From GCA-2712985 sp964515905 (GTDB taxonomy: Bacteria > Pseudomonadota > Alphaproteobacteria > UBA7887): DNA of 64,000 nt. The notes beneath the pieces were generated by a model. The model saw only the letters and a program-made list of their open reading frames with translations. It was not told the origin of the DNA and did no database searches. This document shows, one piece after another, positions 34,090-43,884 of the stretch. A program made the translations under genes and the position numbers. The DNA lies in NCBI GenBank assembly GCA_964515905.1, contig CAZEWK010000089.1, forward strand, positions 93,453 to 157,452, in the 5' to 3' direction. Position 1 is the first letter of the stretch. The number at the start of each line of letters is the position of its first letter.

Positions 34090-35019
34090 ATGTCCCTTTT
34101 ATTTATTAGTGAGGATGACAACCCAGCTGAATGGCGCGAGGCCCTTGCTTTGTTAGAACCAAATCTAGACTTTAGAATTTGGCCCGAAATAGGCGTCCCA
34201 TCAGATATCGAAATCGCGCTGGTCTGGAAACACCCCGTGGGTTCTCTGGCTGACTTGCCTGGGCTCAAACTGATTCAGTCACTGGGTGCTGGCGCTGATC
34301 ACATACTTACCGACCCCCTGTTGCCCAACGGGATCCCTATTGCCCGCCTGGTTGATGCTAATCTAACCCAACAAATGGTGGAATACGCAGTGTTGGCAGT
34401 TTTGAGCCGCCATCGTCGAATAAGAGAACTGGCATTTGCCCAAACCCGGGGTCAGTGGAATGTAATCCAACCTGTTCCAATGAAATACAGTCGTGTCGGT
34501 ATTCTTGGCCTTGGTCAGATCGGCATGGAAGTTGGTAGAACCCTGATGAGTCTAGGATTCACTGTTTCCGGATGGACTAATACTGATCGCATCGAGTCTG
34601 AGATTAACTGTTATTCGGGGAGAGATGGGTTAGCCACCATTTTGTCTAAGAGCGACATCTTAATTTGTTTGTTACCGTTCACGGAGGAAACAAATGGGAT
34701 TTTAAATGCCGAAATATTGGCTTTGCTGCCGGCTGAGGCTTATGTAATAAACATGGCGCGTGGCGGCCATCTGGTAGAGGACGATCTACTAGCGGCTATT
34801 GACGACGGGCACTTGTCAGGGGCATGGTTAGATGTGTTCGTCAAAGAACCGTTGCCAAAACATCATTTATTTTGGCAGCATCCAAAAATTACTGTAACTC
34901 CTCACCTGGCCGGGTTAACTGTCGCTTCTAGTGCGGCAGAGCAGGTCATTAACAACCTGCGACTGGTCCGCAACAGCCAGTCGCCAAACAATGTTGTTGA
35001 GCCAAAACGTGGCTACTAG
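34090..35019 (+). CDS. Glyoxylate/hydroxypyruvate reductase A-like 2-hydroxyacid dehydrogenase
   Basis: A 309-residue D-2-hydroxyacid dehydrogenase of the GhrA type. The NAD(P)-binding motif is VGILGLGQIGMEVGR (about 136-150). The catalytic Arg lies in INMARGGHLVEDD (about 220-232), Glu in VFVKEPLPKHH (about 253-263) and His in VTPHLAGLTV (about 273-282). It should reduce glyoxylate or hydroxypyruvate to glycolate or glycerate. It follows yejF by 21 bases on the same strand and may be read through from the operon, though no functional link is known. Confidence 0.88.
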   Translation: MSLLFISEDDNPAEWREALALLEPNLDFRIWPEIGVPSDIEIALVWKHPVGSLADLPGLKLIQSLGAGADHILTDPLLPNGIPIARLVDANLTQQMVEYAVLAVLSRHRRIRELAFAQTRGQWNVIQPVPMKYSRVGILGLGQIGMEVGRTLMSLGFTVSGWTNTDRIESEINCYSGRDGLATILSKSDILICLLPFTEETNGILNAEILALLPAEAYVINMARGGHLVEDDLLAAIDDGHLSGAWLDVFVKEPLPKHHLFWQHPKITVTPHLAGLTVASSAAEQVINNLRLVRNSQSPNNVVEPKRGY

Positions 35020-35063
35020 CATTGAGATCTTCTTTGCAATCTAGGGAATAATAAGCCTGTTTC

Positions 35064-36461
35064 TTAAACGGTCTCGCTATAACGCCTAGCAATGAACGCG
35101 TCCAGTGTCCTCATGGAAAGCGCCTCCCCGCCTAGCGGTCGACCCGGCAAGTCTGTAGTGTTCCAACCCATGATGTCAAAGTGAACCCAAGTCTCTGGAT
35201 TCGATACAAAAGCCTGCAAAAAGAGAGCAGCGGTAATTGCACCAGCATACCTATGGTCAGGTATGTTGTTGAGATCTGCAACTCTGCTGTTTAAATCATC
35301 TTGGTACCCACTCCACAACGGTAAACGCCAAATGGGATCCTGTTGGACCATAGAACACCTGCTCAAGTCATTGGCAAGTTTATCACTTCCAGTAAACATT
35401 GCTGCTATACTCGTACCCACTGCAACTCGGGCTGCACCAGTCAAGGTGGCAACATCAATTATTAATTCTGGATTTTCCAAATCTGCCTCTGCCAAAGCAT
35501 CGCATAAAATCAACCTACCTTCCGCGTCGGTGTTCCCTACCTCCACCGTTTTACCAGAGCGAGTCCTTATGACGTCTCCGGGACGGAAGGATCGACCCGA
35601 TATACTATTTTCAACTGCCGGTATAAGTACACGAAGATTAATACGCAGGTTCTGTGCCATAACAGACTGGGCCAGCCCCAAAACATGAGCGGCGCCCCCC
35701 ATATCTTTTTTCATCAACAACATATTGTCCGCCGGCTTTATATCCAGGCCGCCAGAATCAAAACACACACCTTTCCCTACTAAGGTGACTTTTGGGGCAT
35801 CTGCCGGCCCCCACCGTATATCGATCAGATGGGGAGCGCGATGGCTTCCCTGTCCCACCGCATAAATTGCAGGATAGCCTTGCGTTAGCAAATCCTCCCC
35901 CGAAATAACAGAGAATGCCGCCCTCCCAACTTCCGCCACTTGTTGCCCTACTTGAACAAGCTCAGCAGGCCCCATATCGTTGGCTGGTGTATTTATCAAA
36001 TCTCTGACTAAAAAGGTTGCCTCTGCTAACCTGCGAGCATCGGCAAGAACCTTTGCATCGGGTACCACTAGCTGCGCTGGATCTCTTGTGGGCTTTCGAT
36101 AACGAGAAAATTTGTACGCACCTAAGGCCCATCCTAGAGCCAATCCACCGTGCACACCGCAGTCTTCGCTCTGTGCCAACTCGTAGAGTCCCTGAGGGAG
36201 ATGATATGGTAAATGTGCTAAAGTCCATAACTCTGGGCTTTCCCTTGTACCTATTAAGACTCTATCAACGACACCTCCCTTGCCAGGAACTAAACAGACC
36301 TCGCCAGGTTTTGGAAGAAATTGGATACTGTCAATCCATGTGTTGGTAGCTGAATTAGCCTGTTGCCTGAATTGTGGCCAACTTTTCTCGTTCACTAAAT
36401 CAAGCGGTATCGGAACAGAAGTTCCGGTGCTCAAGCCGACTAGGCTGTTGCTTGGTTTCAT
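35064..36461 (-). CDS. Leucyl aminopeptidase family (M17) metallopeptidase
   Basis: A 465-residue M17 aminopeptidase. The di-metal and catalytic motifs are LVGKGVCFDSGGLDIKPA (about 227-244), MKKDMGGAAHVLG (about 250-262) and the family signature VGNTDAEGRLILCDAL (about 306-321). It removes N-terminal residues from peptides in the cytoplasm, a plausible next step after peptide import by the convergent yej system; that link is inference. It starts with ATG 36461. Confidence 0.93.
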   Translation of the reverse strand: MKPSNSLVGLSTGTSVPIPLDLVNEKSWPQFRQQANSATNTWIDSIQFLPKPGEVCLVPGKGGVVDRVLIGTRESPELWTLAHLPYHLPQGLYELAQSEDCGVHGGLALGWALGAYKFSRYRKPTRDPAQLVVPDAKVLADARRLAEATFLVRDLINTPANDMGPAELVQVGQQVAEVGRAAFSVISGEDLLTQGYPAIYAVGQGSHRAPHLIDIRWGPADAPKVTLVGKGVCFDSGGLDIKPADNMLLMKKDMGGAAHVLGLAQSVMAQNLRINLRVLIPAVENSISGRSFRPGDVIRTRSGKTVEVGNTDAEGRLILCDALAEADLENPELIIDVATLTGAARVAVGTSIAAMFTGSDKLANDLSRCSMVQQDPIWRLPLWSGYQDDLNSRVADLNNIPDHRYAGAITAALFLQAFVSNPETWVHFDIMGWNTTDLPGRPLGGEALSMRTLDAFIARRYSETV

Positions 36462-36976
36462 AAACTAACAACCTTTACGAAAGGGTTTAAGAGGGTTGCC
36501 GCCTATTATAGACCCGTTAGGGTCTTATTACGACAACACCCATCACCACCGATTGTACTGCCCCTATAACGGATCATCTAGTCCCCTAATAGAATATGTT
36601 TTATTACACCCCTTCTTGCTTATTGCGCGACGGAACTTTTATGCCGCAGGGATTATGCTGGGTCCTGTCAAACCGCGCTATACCAGGGGACAAGGTACGC
36701 ATTATATAGTTAGATGATACCTTATAGGTATTGATCTCTAAAAGTTCCAGAGCAGGCCACTGTACCCGGTTTGCTTCTCAAACTCGTTACTTATACAAAT
36801 CATCGGATTATCTGAAAGCGATGGATCTGTAGTAACAACACCTTGCTCAAGCTCCTCCTCTATTAGCAGCACCGCCTTCCCAATATCTCAGTGCCCTAAC
36901 CACCTTTACCCTCCTAATAATTTCCGTTGTTTTTTGGAACTACGTATTCTGCAACAACGTAAAATGCAATCCAGGT
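36462..36976. other. Gene-poor intergenic stretch
   Basis: About 515 bases between the aminopeptidase and glutathione peroxidase genes. The only recognisable content is the PAS/LOV-like relic on the minus strand at 36738-36887. A plus-strand open frame at 36496-36717 (73 codons) has no Shine-Dalgarno and an unconvincing composition. I see no strong terminator. Confidence 0.6.
36738..36887 (-). pseudogene. Relic of a PAS/LOV sensor domain
   Basis: This 49-codon stretch translates to a convincing start of a LOV-type PAS domain: LLIEEELEQGVVTTDPSLSD then NPMICISNEFEKQTGYS. The pattern TDP-x-x-x-DNP-x-x-x-x-N-x-x-F-x-x-x-TGY is that of LOV and related PAS domains. It ends abruptly in GLLWNF and a stop where the domain should continue with the flavin-binding cysteine motif. 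A stop codon stands directly upstream (36888-36890). It is therefore a fragment, probably of a light or redox sensor kinase gene that was lost. Confidence 0.6.
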
Positions 36977-37546
36977 TTAACTATCGGACAAGCTGGCCTT
37001 GCTTAGCTCCTGCTCTATTGCTTTAGAAACCTTTGCGGAAGAAGGCGATGTTGGAGTAGAGAACCAATTGGCGAGGGTGCCATCTGCGGCGATCAAATAC
37101 TTATGGAAGTTCCATTTTGGTTTGCCAGAAAACCCTGCCTTTTCTCCTGCCCACTTATATAATGGGTGCGCATTGCTGCCTCTGACAGCCACTTTCCCAG
37201 TCATTGGGAAAGAAATATCATAATTGATTTCACAAAACTTCTTAATATCTTGCTCCGTCCCCGGCTCCTGACCACCAAAATCATTGGAAGGAACTCCCAA
37301 CACGATTAGACCTTGGTCTTTATATTTCTCCCAAACACTTTGTAGATCTGAGTACTGGGGAGTAAATCCACATCTCGAAGCCGTGTTAACAATAAGAAGA
37401 ACCCTGCCCTTAAACTCCGCTAGTGGAAGGGGCTTCCCATCAATCGAAGTGAACGAAAAGTCATACACGGTTTTATGACCGTCACCGGCACTAGTCTGTG
37501 ACCAGAGCGACATAGCCGTAACCACCAATAGTAACTGTTTCCACAT
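36977..37546 (-). CDS. Periplasmic glutathione peroxidase (cysteine type)
   Basis: A 189-residue thiol peroxidase. A signal peptide (MWKQLLLVVTAMSLWSQTSA, cleaved near 20) points to the periplasm. The catalytic Cys59 lies in VNTASRCGFTPQY, Gln93 in SNDFGGQEPGT and the Trp in KWNFHKYLI, so the catalytic set is complete. It reduces hydroperoxides, usually with thioredoxin-like donors when Cys replaces selenocysteine. Neighbours give no pathway. Confidence 0.93.
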   Translation of the reverse strand: MWKQLLLVVTAMSLWSQTSAGDGHKTVYDFSFTSIDGKPLPLAEFKGRVLLIVNTASRCGFTPQYSDLQSVWEKYKDQGLIVLGVPSNDFGGQEPGTEQDIKKFCEINYDISFPMTGKVAVRGSNAHPLYKWAGEKAGFSGKPKWNFHKYLIAADGTLANWFSTPTSPSSAKVSKAIEQELSKASLSDS

Positions 37547-37901
37547 TAGCCTTTATTCTCCGTACCGTATCTAAGATATATTCCTCTTACGAAAGTTCTT
37601 CACACTTGGATCATTAACGGCCGACACAATATCTATCCCCCAATTTAGTTGATCCATTAAAACAGTAGAAGCGGAGAGGATACCGAATTATTACTTATCA
37701 ATGTGAACTTTATGAGCAGAAATAACGAGCGCAGTGAAGCGCCTTTGCGTATACCCTCCTTCGGCCTGAATGTAAATGCTGTAGTTGCGGGGTCCACAGG
37801 GGGAATTAGCAGCGCACAAATGCCATCAGATCGTAAGAACAACACCAATTAAAATTTTAAATTTATGTCCGAATAGATCACAAATTAGGAAGTTAGAATA
37901 A
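37547..37901. other. Intergenic stretch without a firm gene
   Basis: About 355 bases upstream of the peroxidase gene. A plus-strand frame at 37711-37851 (46 codons) contains LNVNAVVAGSTGGISSA, which resembles the nucleotide-binding start of a short-chain dehydrogenase but goes no further. A 28-codon minus frame (MDQLNWGIDIVSAVNDPS) ends just upstream of the peroxidase gene. Neither has a good ribosome site. Confidence 0.4.
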
Positions 37902-37991
37902 TGGCGGAGGGGGTGGGATTCGAACCCACGGTACGCGTAAACGCACACACGCTTTCCAAGCGTGCGCCTTAAGCCACTCGGCCACCCCTCC
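37902..37991 (-). tRNA. tRNA-Ser(GGA)
   Basis: A 90-nt class II tRNA. Acceptor GGAGGGG pairs with CCCCTCC, the discriminator is G and CCA is encoded. The anticodon stem CACGCT/AGCGTG region carries loop TTGGAAA with anticodon GGA. A long variable arm (GTTTACGCG region) and the T loop TTCGAAT are present. It lies upstream of lepA on the same strand. Confidence 0.95.
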
Positions 37992-38017
37992 CCGTAGTTT
38001 CAACCATTCAACCATCA

Positions 38018-39817
38018 CTAGTCTTCAAGACGGAGAGCCGCAAGAAATGCCTCCTGGGGAATATCAACGTTACCAACTTGCCGCATACGTTTTTTCCCAG
38101 CCTTTTGTTTTTCGAGCAACTTCCGCTTACGCGTGATATCACCTCCATAGCATTTTGCCGTAACATCTTTTCTTAGAGCACTTACGGTTTCCCGGGCAAT
38201 TACTTTACCCCCGATCGCCGCCTGAATAGCAACCTTGAATAACTGCCTAGGAATTAGAGATTTTAGACGCCCACATAAGGCTCGACCACGCGCCTCGGCT
38301 TTATCTTTGTGAACAATAAAAGCCAAACTATCTACTGCCTCTCCGTTTACTAGCATAGAAACCTTTACTAACTCGCCGATATCATATGTGTCTAATTCAT
38401 AATCAAAACTCGCGTAGCCACGGCTTACTGATTTCAAGCGATCATAAAAGTCGAATACAACCTCATTTAACGGTAGTTGATAAACAACCATGGCCCTGTT
38501 CCCCACGTAAGTTAGATCGTTTTGAGAACCACGACGGTCAGTACATAATTCCAGCACGCTTCCAAGGTATTGGTCCGGCACCATAATCGTCGCCGTAATC
38601 CATGGCTCTTCGATTCGGGTTATTTTCACGGGATCTGGCAAGTCAGCCGGATTATGAAGATTTAGGATCGTTTTGTTGGAAAGATGCACTTTGTAAATTA
38701 CGCTTGGTGCTGTAGTTACCAAATCAAGATTAAATTCACGCTCAAGTCGCTCCTGGATTATTTCTAAATGCAACAAACCGAGAAAACCACACCTAAACCC
38801 AAGGCCTAAAGCTGCAGAACTTTCCGGTTCAAAATGAAAACTAGAGTCATTGAGTCGCAACTTCGCCAAGCTGTCACGTAAATTCTCGTAATCAGCTGAA
38901 TCTGAAGGATAAAGGCCGCAGAACACTACAGGGATGCTCGGCTTGAACCCAGGTAGCGGAATTTCAGCAGGAGTTCTATCATCAGTAATGGTGTCTCCGA
39001 CCTGCGTATCAGCCACAGTTTTGATCGAAGCCGTGATAAAACCGACCTCTCCGGGCCCCAGTTCATCAACTAACACTCCTTTTGGTGTTAATATGCCGAC
39101 TCGGTCAACTTGCCGTGCACTTCCATTGGACATAAACCTCACTTTTTGACCCTTACGTAAGATACCATCGTGAATCCGAACCAGCACAACAACTCCCAGG
39201 TAGGAATCATACCAGCTATCAACTAGTAACGCTTTTAAGGGCGCATCCACGTTTCCCTGTGGAGCCGGGAGACGCTCCACCAAAGCCGCGAGTACTTCTT
39301 CAATACCCTGTCCGGTTTTGGCCGAAGTTTCTATCGCATCACTAGCATCAATCCCTATAACTTCTTCTATTTGTTGCCGAGTTTTGATCGGCTCGGCCGC
39401 CGCCAAATCTACTTTATTTAAGACAGAAACAATTTCGTGGTTTGCTTCTACAGCCTGATAGACATTGGCAAGTGTCTGAGCCTCCACACCCTGACTAGCA
39501 TCCACAACTAAAAGAGATCCTTCGCACGCAGCTAGCGACCGGCTCACCTCGTAGGTAAAATCTACATGACCCGGTGTATCTATGAGATTTAACAAATATT
39601 TCTTTCCGTTATTAGCCTGGTAAGCGAGTCTAACCGCCTGCGCCTTGATTGTGATACCGCGCTCTCGCTCGATCTCCATTGAATCGAGGACCTGAGCTTT
39701 CATCTCTCGAGCCTCTAAACCACCACAATGCTCTATGAGGCGGTCGGCTAATGTCGACTTCCCATGATCAATATGGGCGATAATTGCAAAATTGCGTATA
39801 TGATGAAGATTAAACAT
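38018..39817 (-). CDS. lepA: Elongation factor 4 (LepA)
   Basis: A 599-residue translational GTPase that helps ribosome biogenesis and resolves stalled ribosomes. G1 is AHIDHGKSTLADRL (about 14-27), G2 GITIKAQAV, G3 DTPGHVDFTYEV and G4 NKVDLAAA. The LepA-specific C-terminus includes DVTAKCYGGDITRKRKLLEKQKAGKK, described here by its ends at about residues 547-572. AAGG six bases upstream supports ATG 39817. Confidence 0.97.
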   Translation of the reverse strand: MFNLHHIRNFAIIAHIDHGKSTLADRLIEHCGGLEAREMKAQVLDSMEIERERGITIKAQAVRLAYQANNGKKYLLNLIDTPGHVDFTYEVSRSLAACEGSLLVVDASQGVEAQTLANVYQAVEANHEIVSVLNKVDLAAAEPIKTRQQIEEVIGIDASDAIETSAKTGQGIEEVLAALVERLPAPQGNVDAPLKALLVDSWYDSYLGVVVLVRIHDGILRKGQKVRFMSNGSARQVDRVGILTPKGVLVDELGPGEVGFITASIKTVADTQVGDTITDDRTPAEIPLPGFKPSIPVVFCGLYPSDSADYENLRDSLAKLRLNDSSFHFEPESSAALGLGFRCGFLGLLHLEIIQERLEREFNLDLVTTAPSVIYKVHLSNKTILNLHNPADLPDPVKITRIEEPWITATIMVPDQYLGSVLELCTDRRGSQNDLTYVGNRAMVVYQLPLNEVVFDFYDRLKSVSRGYASFDYELDTYDIGELVKVSMLVNGEAVDSLAFIVHKDKAEARGRALCGRLKSLIPRQLFKVAIQAAIGGKVIARETVSALRKDVTAKCYGGDITRKRKLLEKQKAGKKRMRQVGNVDIPQEAFLAALRLED

Positions 39818-39886
39818 TCTGCGCCTTACTCATACGCAGAAGCTATTGAGGGATCCCAAAGCCATTTCCCTTTAAACTATCTGTTT

Positions 39887-42304
39887 TCACTCGCGAAGTT
39901 GGCCTTTAGTAGATTTTGTTACCTTAGCAACTATCGCTTGTGAGATTCGTTGAATATCATCTTCCGTTAATGTTAAGTCTACTGGCTGCATAGTGACACC
40001 AAATGCCATTGATTTCATTCCTTTTGCAATGCCCTTGCCAACATATATATCAAATAGCCTAATTGCCGAAAAAATTGTTTTCGACTTGTCCTTCCCACTC
40101 AGTGAGGCAACGCAACGAACCAAGGATTCCGCTGTGACCAGATCGGGTACTAGGAAAGCAAAATCCCTCGTAACTGCTGGGAAATCAGAATTTCTAAGCG
40201 GTAATTTAGCCTTCCCCACTTTTTCCTTTTGAGGCGGCACATTGTCCAAAAATACCTCGAAAGCAACCACAGGCGCATCCACTTGGAAACTACTTAAGAC
40301 TGACGGATGCAATTCACCAAAAACTCCCAAAACGTTCTTGGGACCCAATCTCAAGGTTCCTGAACGCCCAGGATGATACCAACTAGGAGCATCCGGTGTA
40401 ATAGACAAGTGAGATGTGGTGACACCCAAATTTGCCAGAACAGCAATTGCATCTGATTTTGAATCAAACGTGTCAACCAATCGAGCCGTTGCTATCCAAT
40501 CACGTGGTGTAAACTGTCCGCTCCGCAGACCCGATGCTACTGTTTGTTGTCCGTCCGGCGTATCATTTTTATATTGGGGACCCACCTCATAAAGGCCAAG
40601 GTCCAAATAGCCACGCGACACGTTGCGATTCACCGCTGATAGTAAGTTGGGTAGCAACGAAGGTCGCATATCAGATAACTCTTCGGTGATTGGGTTTTCT
40701 AATTTAAGGTCCTTTTTGCCTCCACCAAACATTTTTGCCCAATGCCCACTGACGAAGGACCAAGTGACGCATTCGTCTAGTCCACGAACTGAGAGCAAGC
40801 GTTGGGTTCGTCGAATCCGTCTTTGAAACTTATTTAAGGTTGGCGCTGTAGATTTTGGTCCCGACATCGAGATTACCGGAATTGTGTCATATCCTTTGAT
40901 GCGTAGTATTTCCTCTACTAAGTCCGCCTCTCCATCTATATCGTTTCTCCATGACGGCCGCTGGACCGACCAGACCCCTTCAGTCCTCTTATTTTGAAAG
41001 CCAAGTTTATCAAGAATCACTGCGCAGTAACTTGAAGGAACATCTAATCCACCTAATTCCCTAACTCGGTCGGGACGGAACTGTATCTCAGTTGAATCAA
41101 GGGGTTCTATTCCAGCCGCGACTATCTCACTCGCTTCCCCACCACACATATCCAACATCAGTCTAGTAGCATACTCTAGACCGGACCTCGCCCCAGACCG
41201 ATCGACGCCACGCTCAAACCGATACCTGGCATCAGACTCAATGTTGAGTTTTCTTCCGGTGGTCGCAGTTCGGATTGGATCAAACAAAGCCGATTCGACA
41301 AAAACATTTCTGGTTTCAGTATCGCAGGCAGTCCTGATACCACCTATAATTCCCCCTAGAGCGATTGGCCCCTCATCATCACAGACAACGGTCATTTCTG
41401 AATCAAGCTGATACACTTTTTCATTTAGTGCGTCTAATGTTTCGCCTTGATTTGCCAATCGCACATGTACGTCACCACTAAGTTTATCCGCATCAAAGAC
41501 ATGCAATGGGCGTGACCGGTCTATTGTAATAAAATTCGTTATATCAACCAATGCTGAGATAGGACGCATGCCGACTGCAAGAAGTCTCTGTCGCAACCAA
41601 ACTGGGCTAACACCATTTTTTAGTGATCGAATTGTACGTCCAACAAACAATGGACATGAGTTAATAGTGTTTTCAGTAAACCGAAGGTCAATTGAGGTAG
41701 GACAAGGAAACGATCCTACTTCTTCACCACTATATGGCCATGTCTGAGACCCCATGCCCGCGGCAGCCAAATCACGAGCTATTCCAAGAACCCCCAGGCA
41801 GTCCCCTCGGTTAGGGGTAACTGCGATATCTATTATGGGGTCGTTTAGGCCAGAAATTTTGATAAACGACTCTCCGGCCTGCACTGCCGCATCGAGCTCT
41901 ATTATCTCATCATGGTTTGAACTGAGACCTAATTCACTTTCAGAGCACAACATTCCCTTACCCGTAACTCCTCTAATCGCTCGCTCCTCAAGTTTAAAGT
42001 CGCCCCCAGGTATGTATGTTCCTATCGGAGCAAAGACGCCTTTAATTCCAACCCGAGCATTGGGAGCACCACAAACCACTTCTAACCTCTCAGCACCGGT
42101 ATCAACAGTACATACATTTAGCCGATCTGCATTTGGGTGGCCCTTAACAGCAATAACGTGACCTACAATAAAAGGCCCTAAATGTTTTGACCGATCTGTG
42201 ACCCCCTCCACTTCAAGACCAATCATGGTAAGGCGCTCGATCAACTTTTCTAAAGTTGCTTCTGTATCAAGATGCTCTTTGAGCCACCCAAGGGTAAATT
42301 TCAT
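39887..42304 (-). CDS. pheT: Phenylalanyl-tRNA synthetase beta subunit
   Basis: An 805-residue subunit of the (alpha-beta)2 enzyme that charges tRNA-Phe; it supplies editing and tRNA binding. It begins MKFTLGWLKEHLDTEATLEK and carries the tRNA-binding OB domain (VIAVKGHPNADRLNVCTVD, about 49-67), the B3/B4 editing module (VDITNFITID near 260), the B5 domain, and the C-terminal anticodon-binding domain (RDFAFLVPD near 700). Its start overlaps the pheS stop by four bases. Confidence 0.97.
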   Translation of the reverse strand: MKFTLGWLKEHLDTEATLEKLIERLTMIGLEVEGVTDRSKHLGPFIVGHVIAVKGHPNADRLNVCTVDTGAERLEVVCGAPNARVGIKGVFAPIGTYIPGGDFKLEERAIRGVTGKGMLCSESELGLSSNHDEIIELDAAVQAGESFIKISGLNDPIIDIAVTPNRGDCLGVLGIARDLAAAGMGSQTWPYSGEEVGSFPCPTSIDLRFTENTINSCPLFVGRTIRSLKNGVSPVWLRQRLLAVGMRPISALVDITNFITIDRSRPLHVFDADKLSGDVHVRLANQGETLDALNEKVYQLDSEMTVVCDDEGPIALGGIIGGIRTACDTETRNVFVESALFDPIRTATTGRKLNIESDARYRFERGVDRSGARSGLEYATRLMLDMCGGEASEIVAAGIEPLDSTEIQFRPDRVRELGGLDVPSSYCAVILDKLGFQNKRTEGVWSVQRPSWRNDIDGEADLVEEILRIKGYDTIPVISMSGPKSTAPTLNKFQRRIRRTQRLLSVRGLDECVTWSFVSGHWAKMFGGGKKDLKLENPITEELSDMRPSLLPNLLSAVNRNVSRGYLDLGLYEVGPQYKNDTPDGQQTVASGLRSGQFTPRDWIATARLVDTFDSKSDAIAVLANLGVTTSHLSITPDAPSWYHPGRSGTLRLGPKNVLGVFGELHPSVLSSFQVDAPVVAFEVFLDNVPPQKEKVGKAKLPLRNSDFPAVTRDFAFLVPDLVTAESLVRCVASLSGKDKSKTIFSAIRLFDIYVGKGIAKGMKSMAFGVTMQPVDLTLTEDDIQRISQAIVAKVTKSTKGQLRE

Positions 42305-43386
42305 CGGCTCAGGCCTTGACCTAAAGTTGGAAAATCAAGAGCAGAGAAACCATAATTCTTTAACCACCGTAAGTCGCAATCAAAGAAACCTCTAAGATCC
42401 CGAATCCCGTATTTGAGCATTGCTATCCGATCAATTCCGACACCAAACGCGAAACCTTGCCACTCAGAGGGATCAAGTCCACAGTTTTCCAGAACCCGTG
42501 GATTAACCATTCCACATCCTAAAATTTCCATCCAATCGCCCCCGAGACCAATATGCCTCACTCCGTCCTTTACAGAACAACCAATGTCTACTTCGGCTGA
42601 AGGTTCAGTAAACGGAAAATAGCTAGGTCGAAATCGCAAGGGCAGATTTTCCATTTCAAAAAATTTTCGTGCAAAATCTATTAAACAACCCTTGAGGTGG
42701 CCCATATGGATATTACGATCGATCACCAATCCCTCAAGTTGGTGGAACATTGGTGTGTGTGTAATATCGTAATCGTGTCTATATGTTCGACCTGGAATTA
42801 TAATGCGATGGGGAGGCGGTTCAGCCATCATTGTTCTAATTTGTACCGGTGAAGTATGTGTCCGCAGCACCAAGCGCTCGCCATTACTTTTCTCATGGAA
42901 ATAAAAAGTATCATGCATTTGTCGCGCTGGATGCTCAGGCGGTATATTAAGACCAGTGAAATTGTGAAACTCCGTCTCTATATCTGGACCCTCGGCCACG
43001 GAAAAACCAGTGCCTGCGAATATCTCTGCTACTTCATCAAGGACCTGCGTCACTGGATGAATTGTGCCATTCCGTTCTGGTCGTACTGGGGCTGTTACAT
43101 CTATCGCCTGACGAGAGAGCTCCGTTAATAACCTTTCGGATTCCAACTCCTCACGCCGTTGTTCCAACGCTTCTGTTAATTCGGACTTTAATGAATTGAA
43201 TATTTTGCCTGCCGCCTGGCGCTCACTCGGCTCCATTCCGCCAAGGCTGCGCATCAACTCACTTAAGCGCCCCTTCTTTCCAAAAACCGCGACTCGGACG
43301 GATTCCAAAGCAGAAATTTCTGAGGCCGCCTCTATGGCCGAAAGAAATTCGTCTCGTATTTCTTCACTGAGTTGTTTTGTTTCCAT
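42301..43386 (-). CDS. pheS: Phenylalanyl-tRNA synthetase alpha subunit
   Basis: A 361-residue catalytic subunit. An N-terminal coiled coil (to about residue 90) is followed by the class II core: motif 1 region EFHNFTGLNIPPEHPARQM, motif 2 LRTHTSPVQIRTM and PGRTYRHDYDITHTPMFHQLEG, and motif 3 FAFGVGIDRIAMLKYGI. The Phe-pocket Ala of the GFAFGVG segment is the residue involved in analogue selectivity in other bacteria. It is the fifth gene in the thrS-to-pheT order. No phenylalanine-rich pheM-like leader is visible upstream. Confidence 0.97.
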   Translation of the reverse strand: METKQLSEEIRDEFLSAIEAASEISALESVRVAVFGKKGRLSELMRSLGGMEPSERQAAGKIFNSLKSELTEALEQRREELESERLLTELSRQAIDVTAPVRPERNGTIHPVTQVLDEVAEIFAGTGFSVAEGPDIETEFHNFTGLNIPPEHPARQMHDTFYFHEKSNGERLVLRTHTSPVQIRTMMAEPPPHRIIIPGRTYRHDYDITHTPMFHQLEGLVIDRNIHMGHLKGCLIDFARKFFEMENLPLRFRPSYFPFTEPSAEVDIGCSVKDGVRHIGLGGDWMEILGCGMVNPRVLENCGLDPSEWQGFAFGVGIDRIAMLKYGIRDLRGFFDCDLRWLKNYGFSALDFPTLGQGLSR

Positions 43387-43512
43387 ATCCGCACTTTAGA
43401 GTAAGTGCATTTTTGACGTGAGAAAAGTAATCACACGACTTCTCATAATAAATTAAATAAATGTGGCGCTACTTGAACCTCTTGCACATGCGTCGCCCAC
43501 ACCACACTCAAC

Positions 43513-43875
43513 CTAGGATGCGGCTAACGCAGACTGAGCCTGATGAATTAGCTGCTCGAAAGAGTCTGGTGAACGTACAGCTATATCCGCCAAGACTTTC
43601 CGATCTACTTCCACTCCGGCTTTGCTAAGGCCAAAAATAAACTGACCGTATGTGAGACCATGTTGACGTGCCCCCGCGTTAATTCGCTGTATCCACAAGG
43701 CTCTGAATACTCTTTTTCGAGTTCTCCTATCACGATACGCATATTGACGTCCCTTTTCCACGGCCTGATTCGCAGCACGAATGGTATTTTTCCGTCTCCC
43801 ATAATAACCCTTGGCTGCCTTAAGCACCTTCTTGTGCCGAGCATGCTTAGTTACTCCTCGTTTTACCCTAGACAT
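43513..43875 (-). CDS. rplT: Ribosomal protein bL20
   Basis: A 120-residue 50S protein needed early in assembly. The basic N-terminus (MSRVKRGVTKHARHKKVLKA) and the RDRRTRKRVFRALWIQRINA helix are diagnostic. In E. coli L20 also represses rpmI-rplT translation; no such operator was identified here. It lies nine bases after rpmI. Confidence 0.98.
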   Translation of the reverse strand: MSRVKRGVTKHARHKKVLKAAKGYYGRRKNTIRAANQAVEKGRQYAYRDRRTRKRVFRALWIQRINAGARQHGLTYGQFIFGLSKAGVEVDRKVLADIAVRSPDSFEQLIHQAQSALAAS

Positions 43876-43884
43876 TACCGACTC

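Noticed and set aside
36496..36717. 73-codon plus-strand ORF
   Set aside because: No ribosome site, unlikely composition and no recognisable family.
43396..43446. 16-codon frame between rplT and pheS as a pheM-like attenuation leader
   Set aside because: It contains one Phe only, has no ribosome site, and there is no clear terminator/antiterminator pair.
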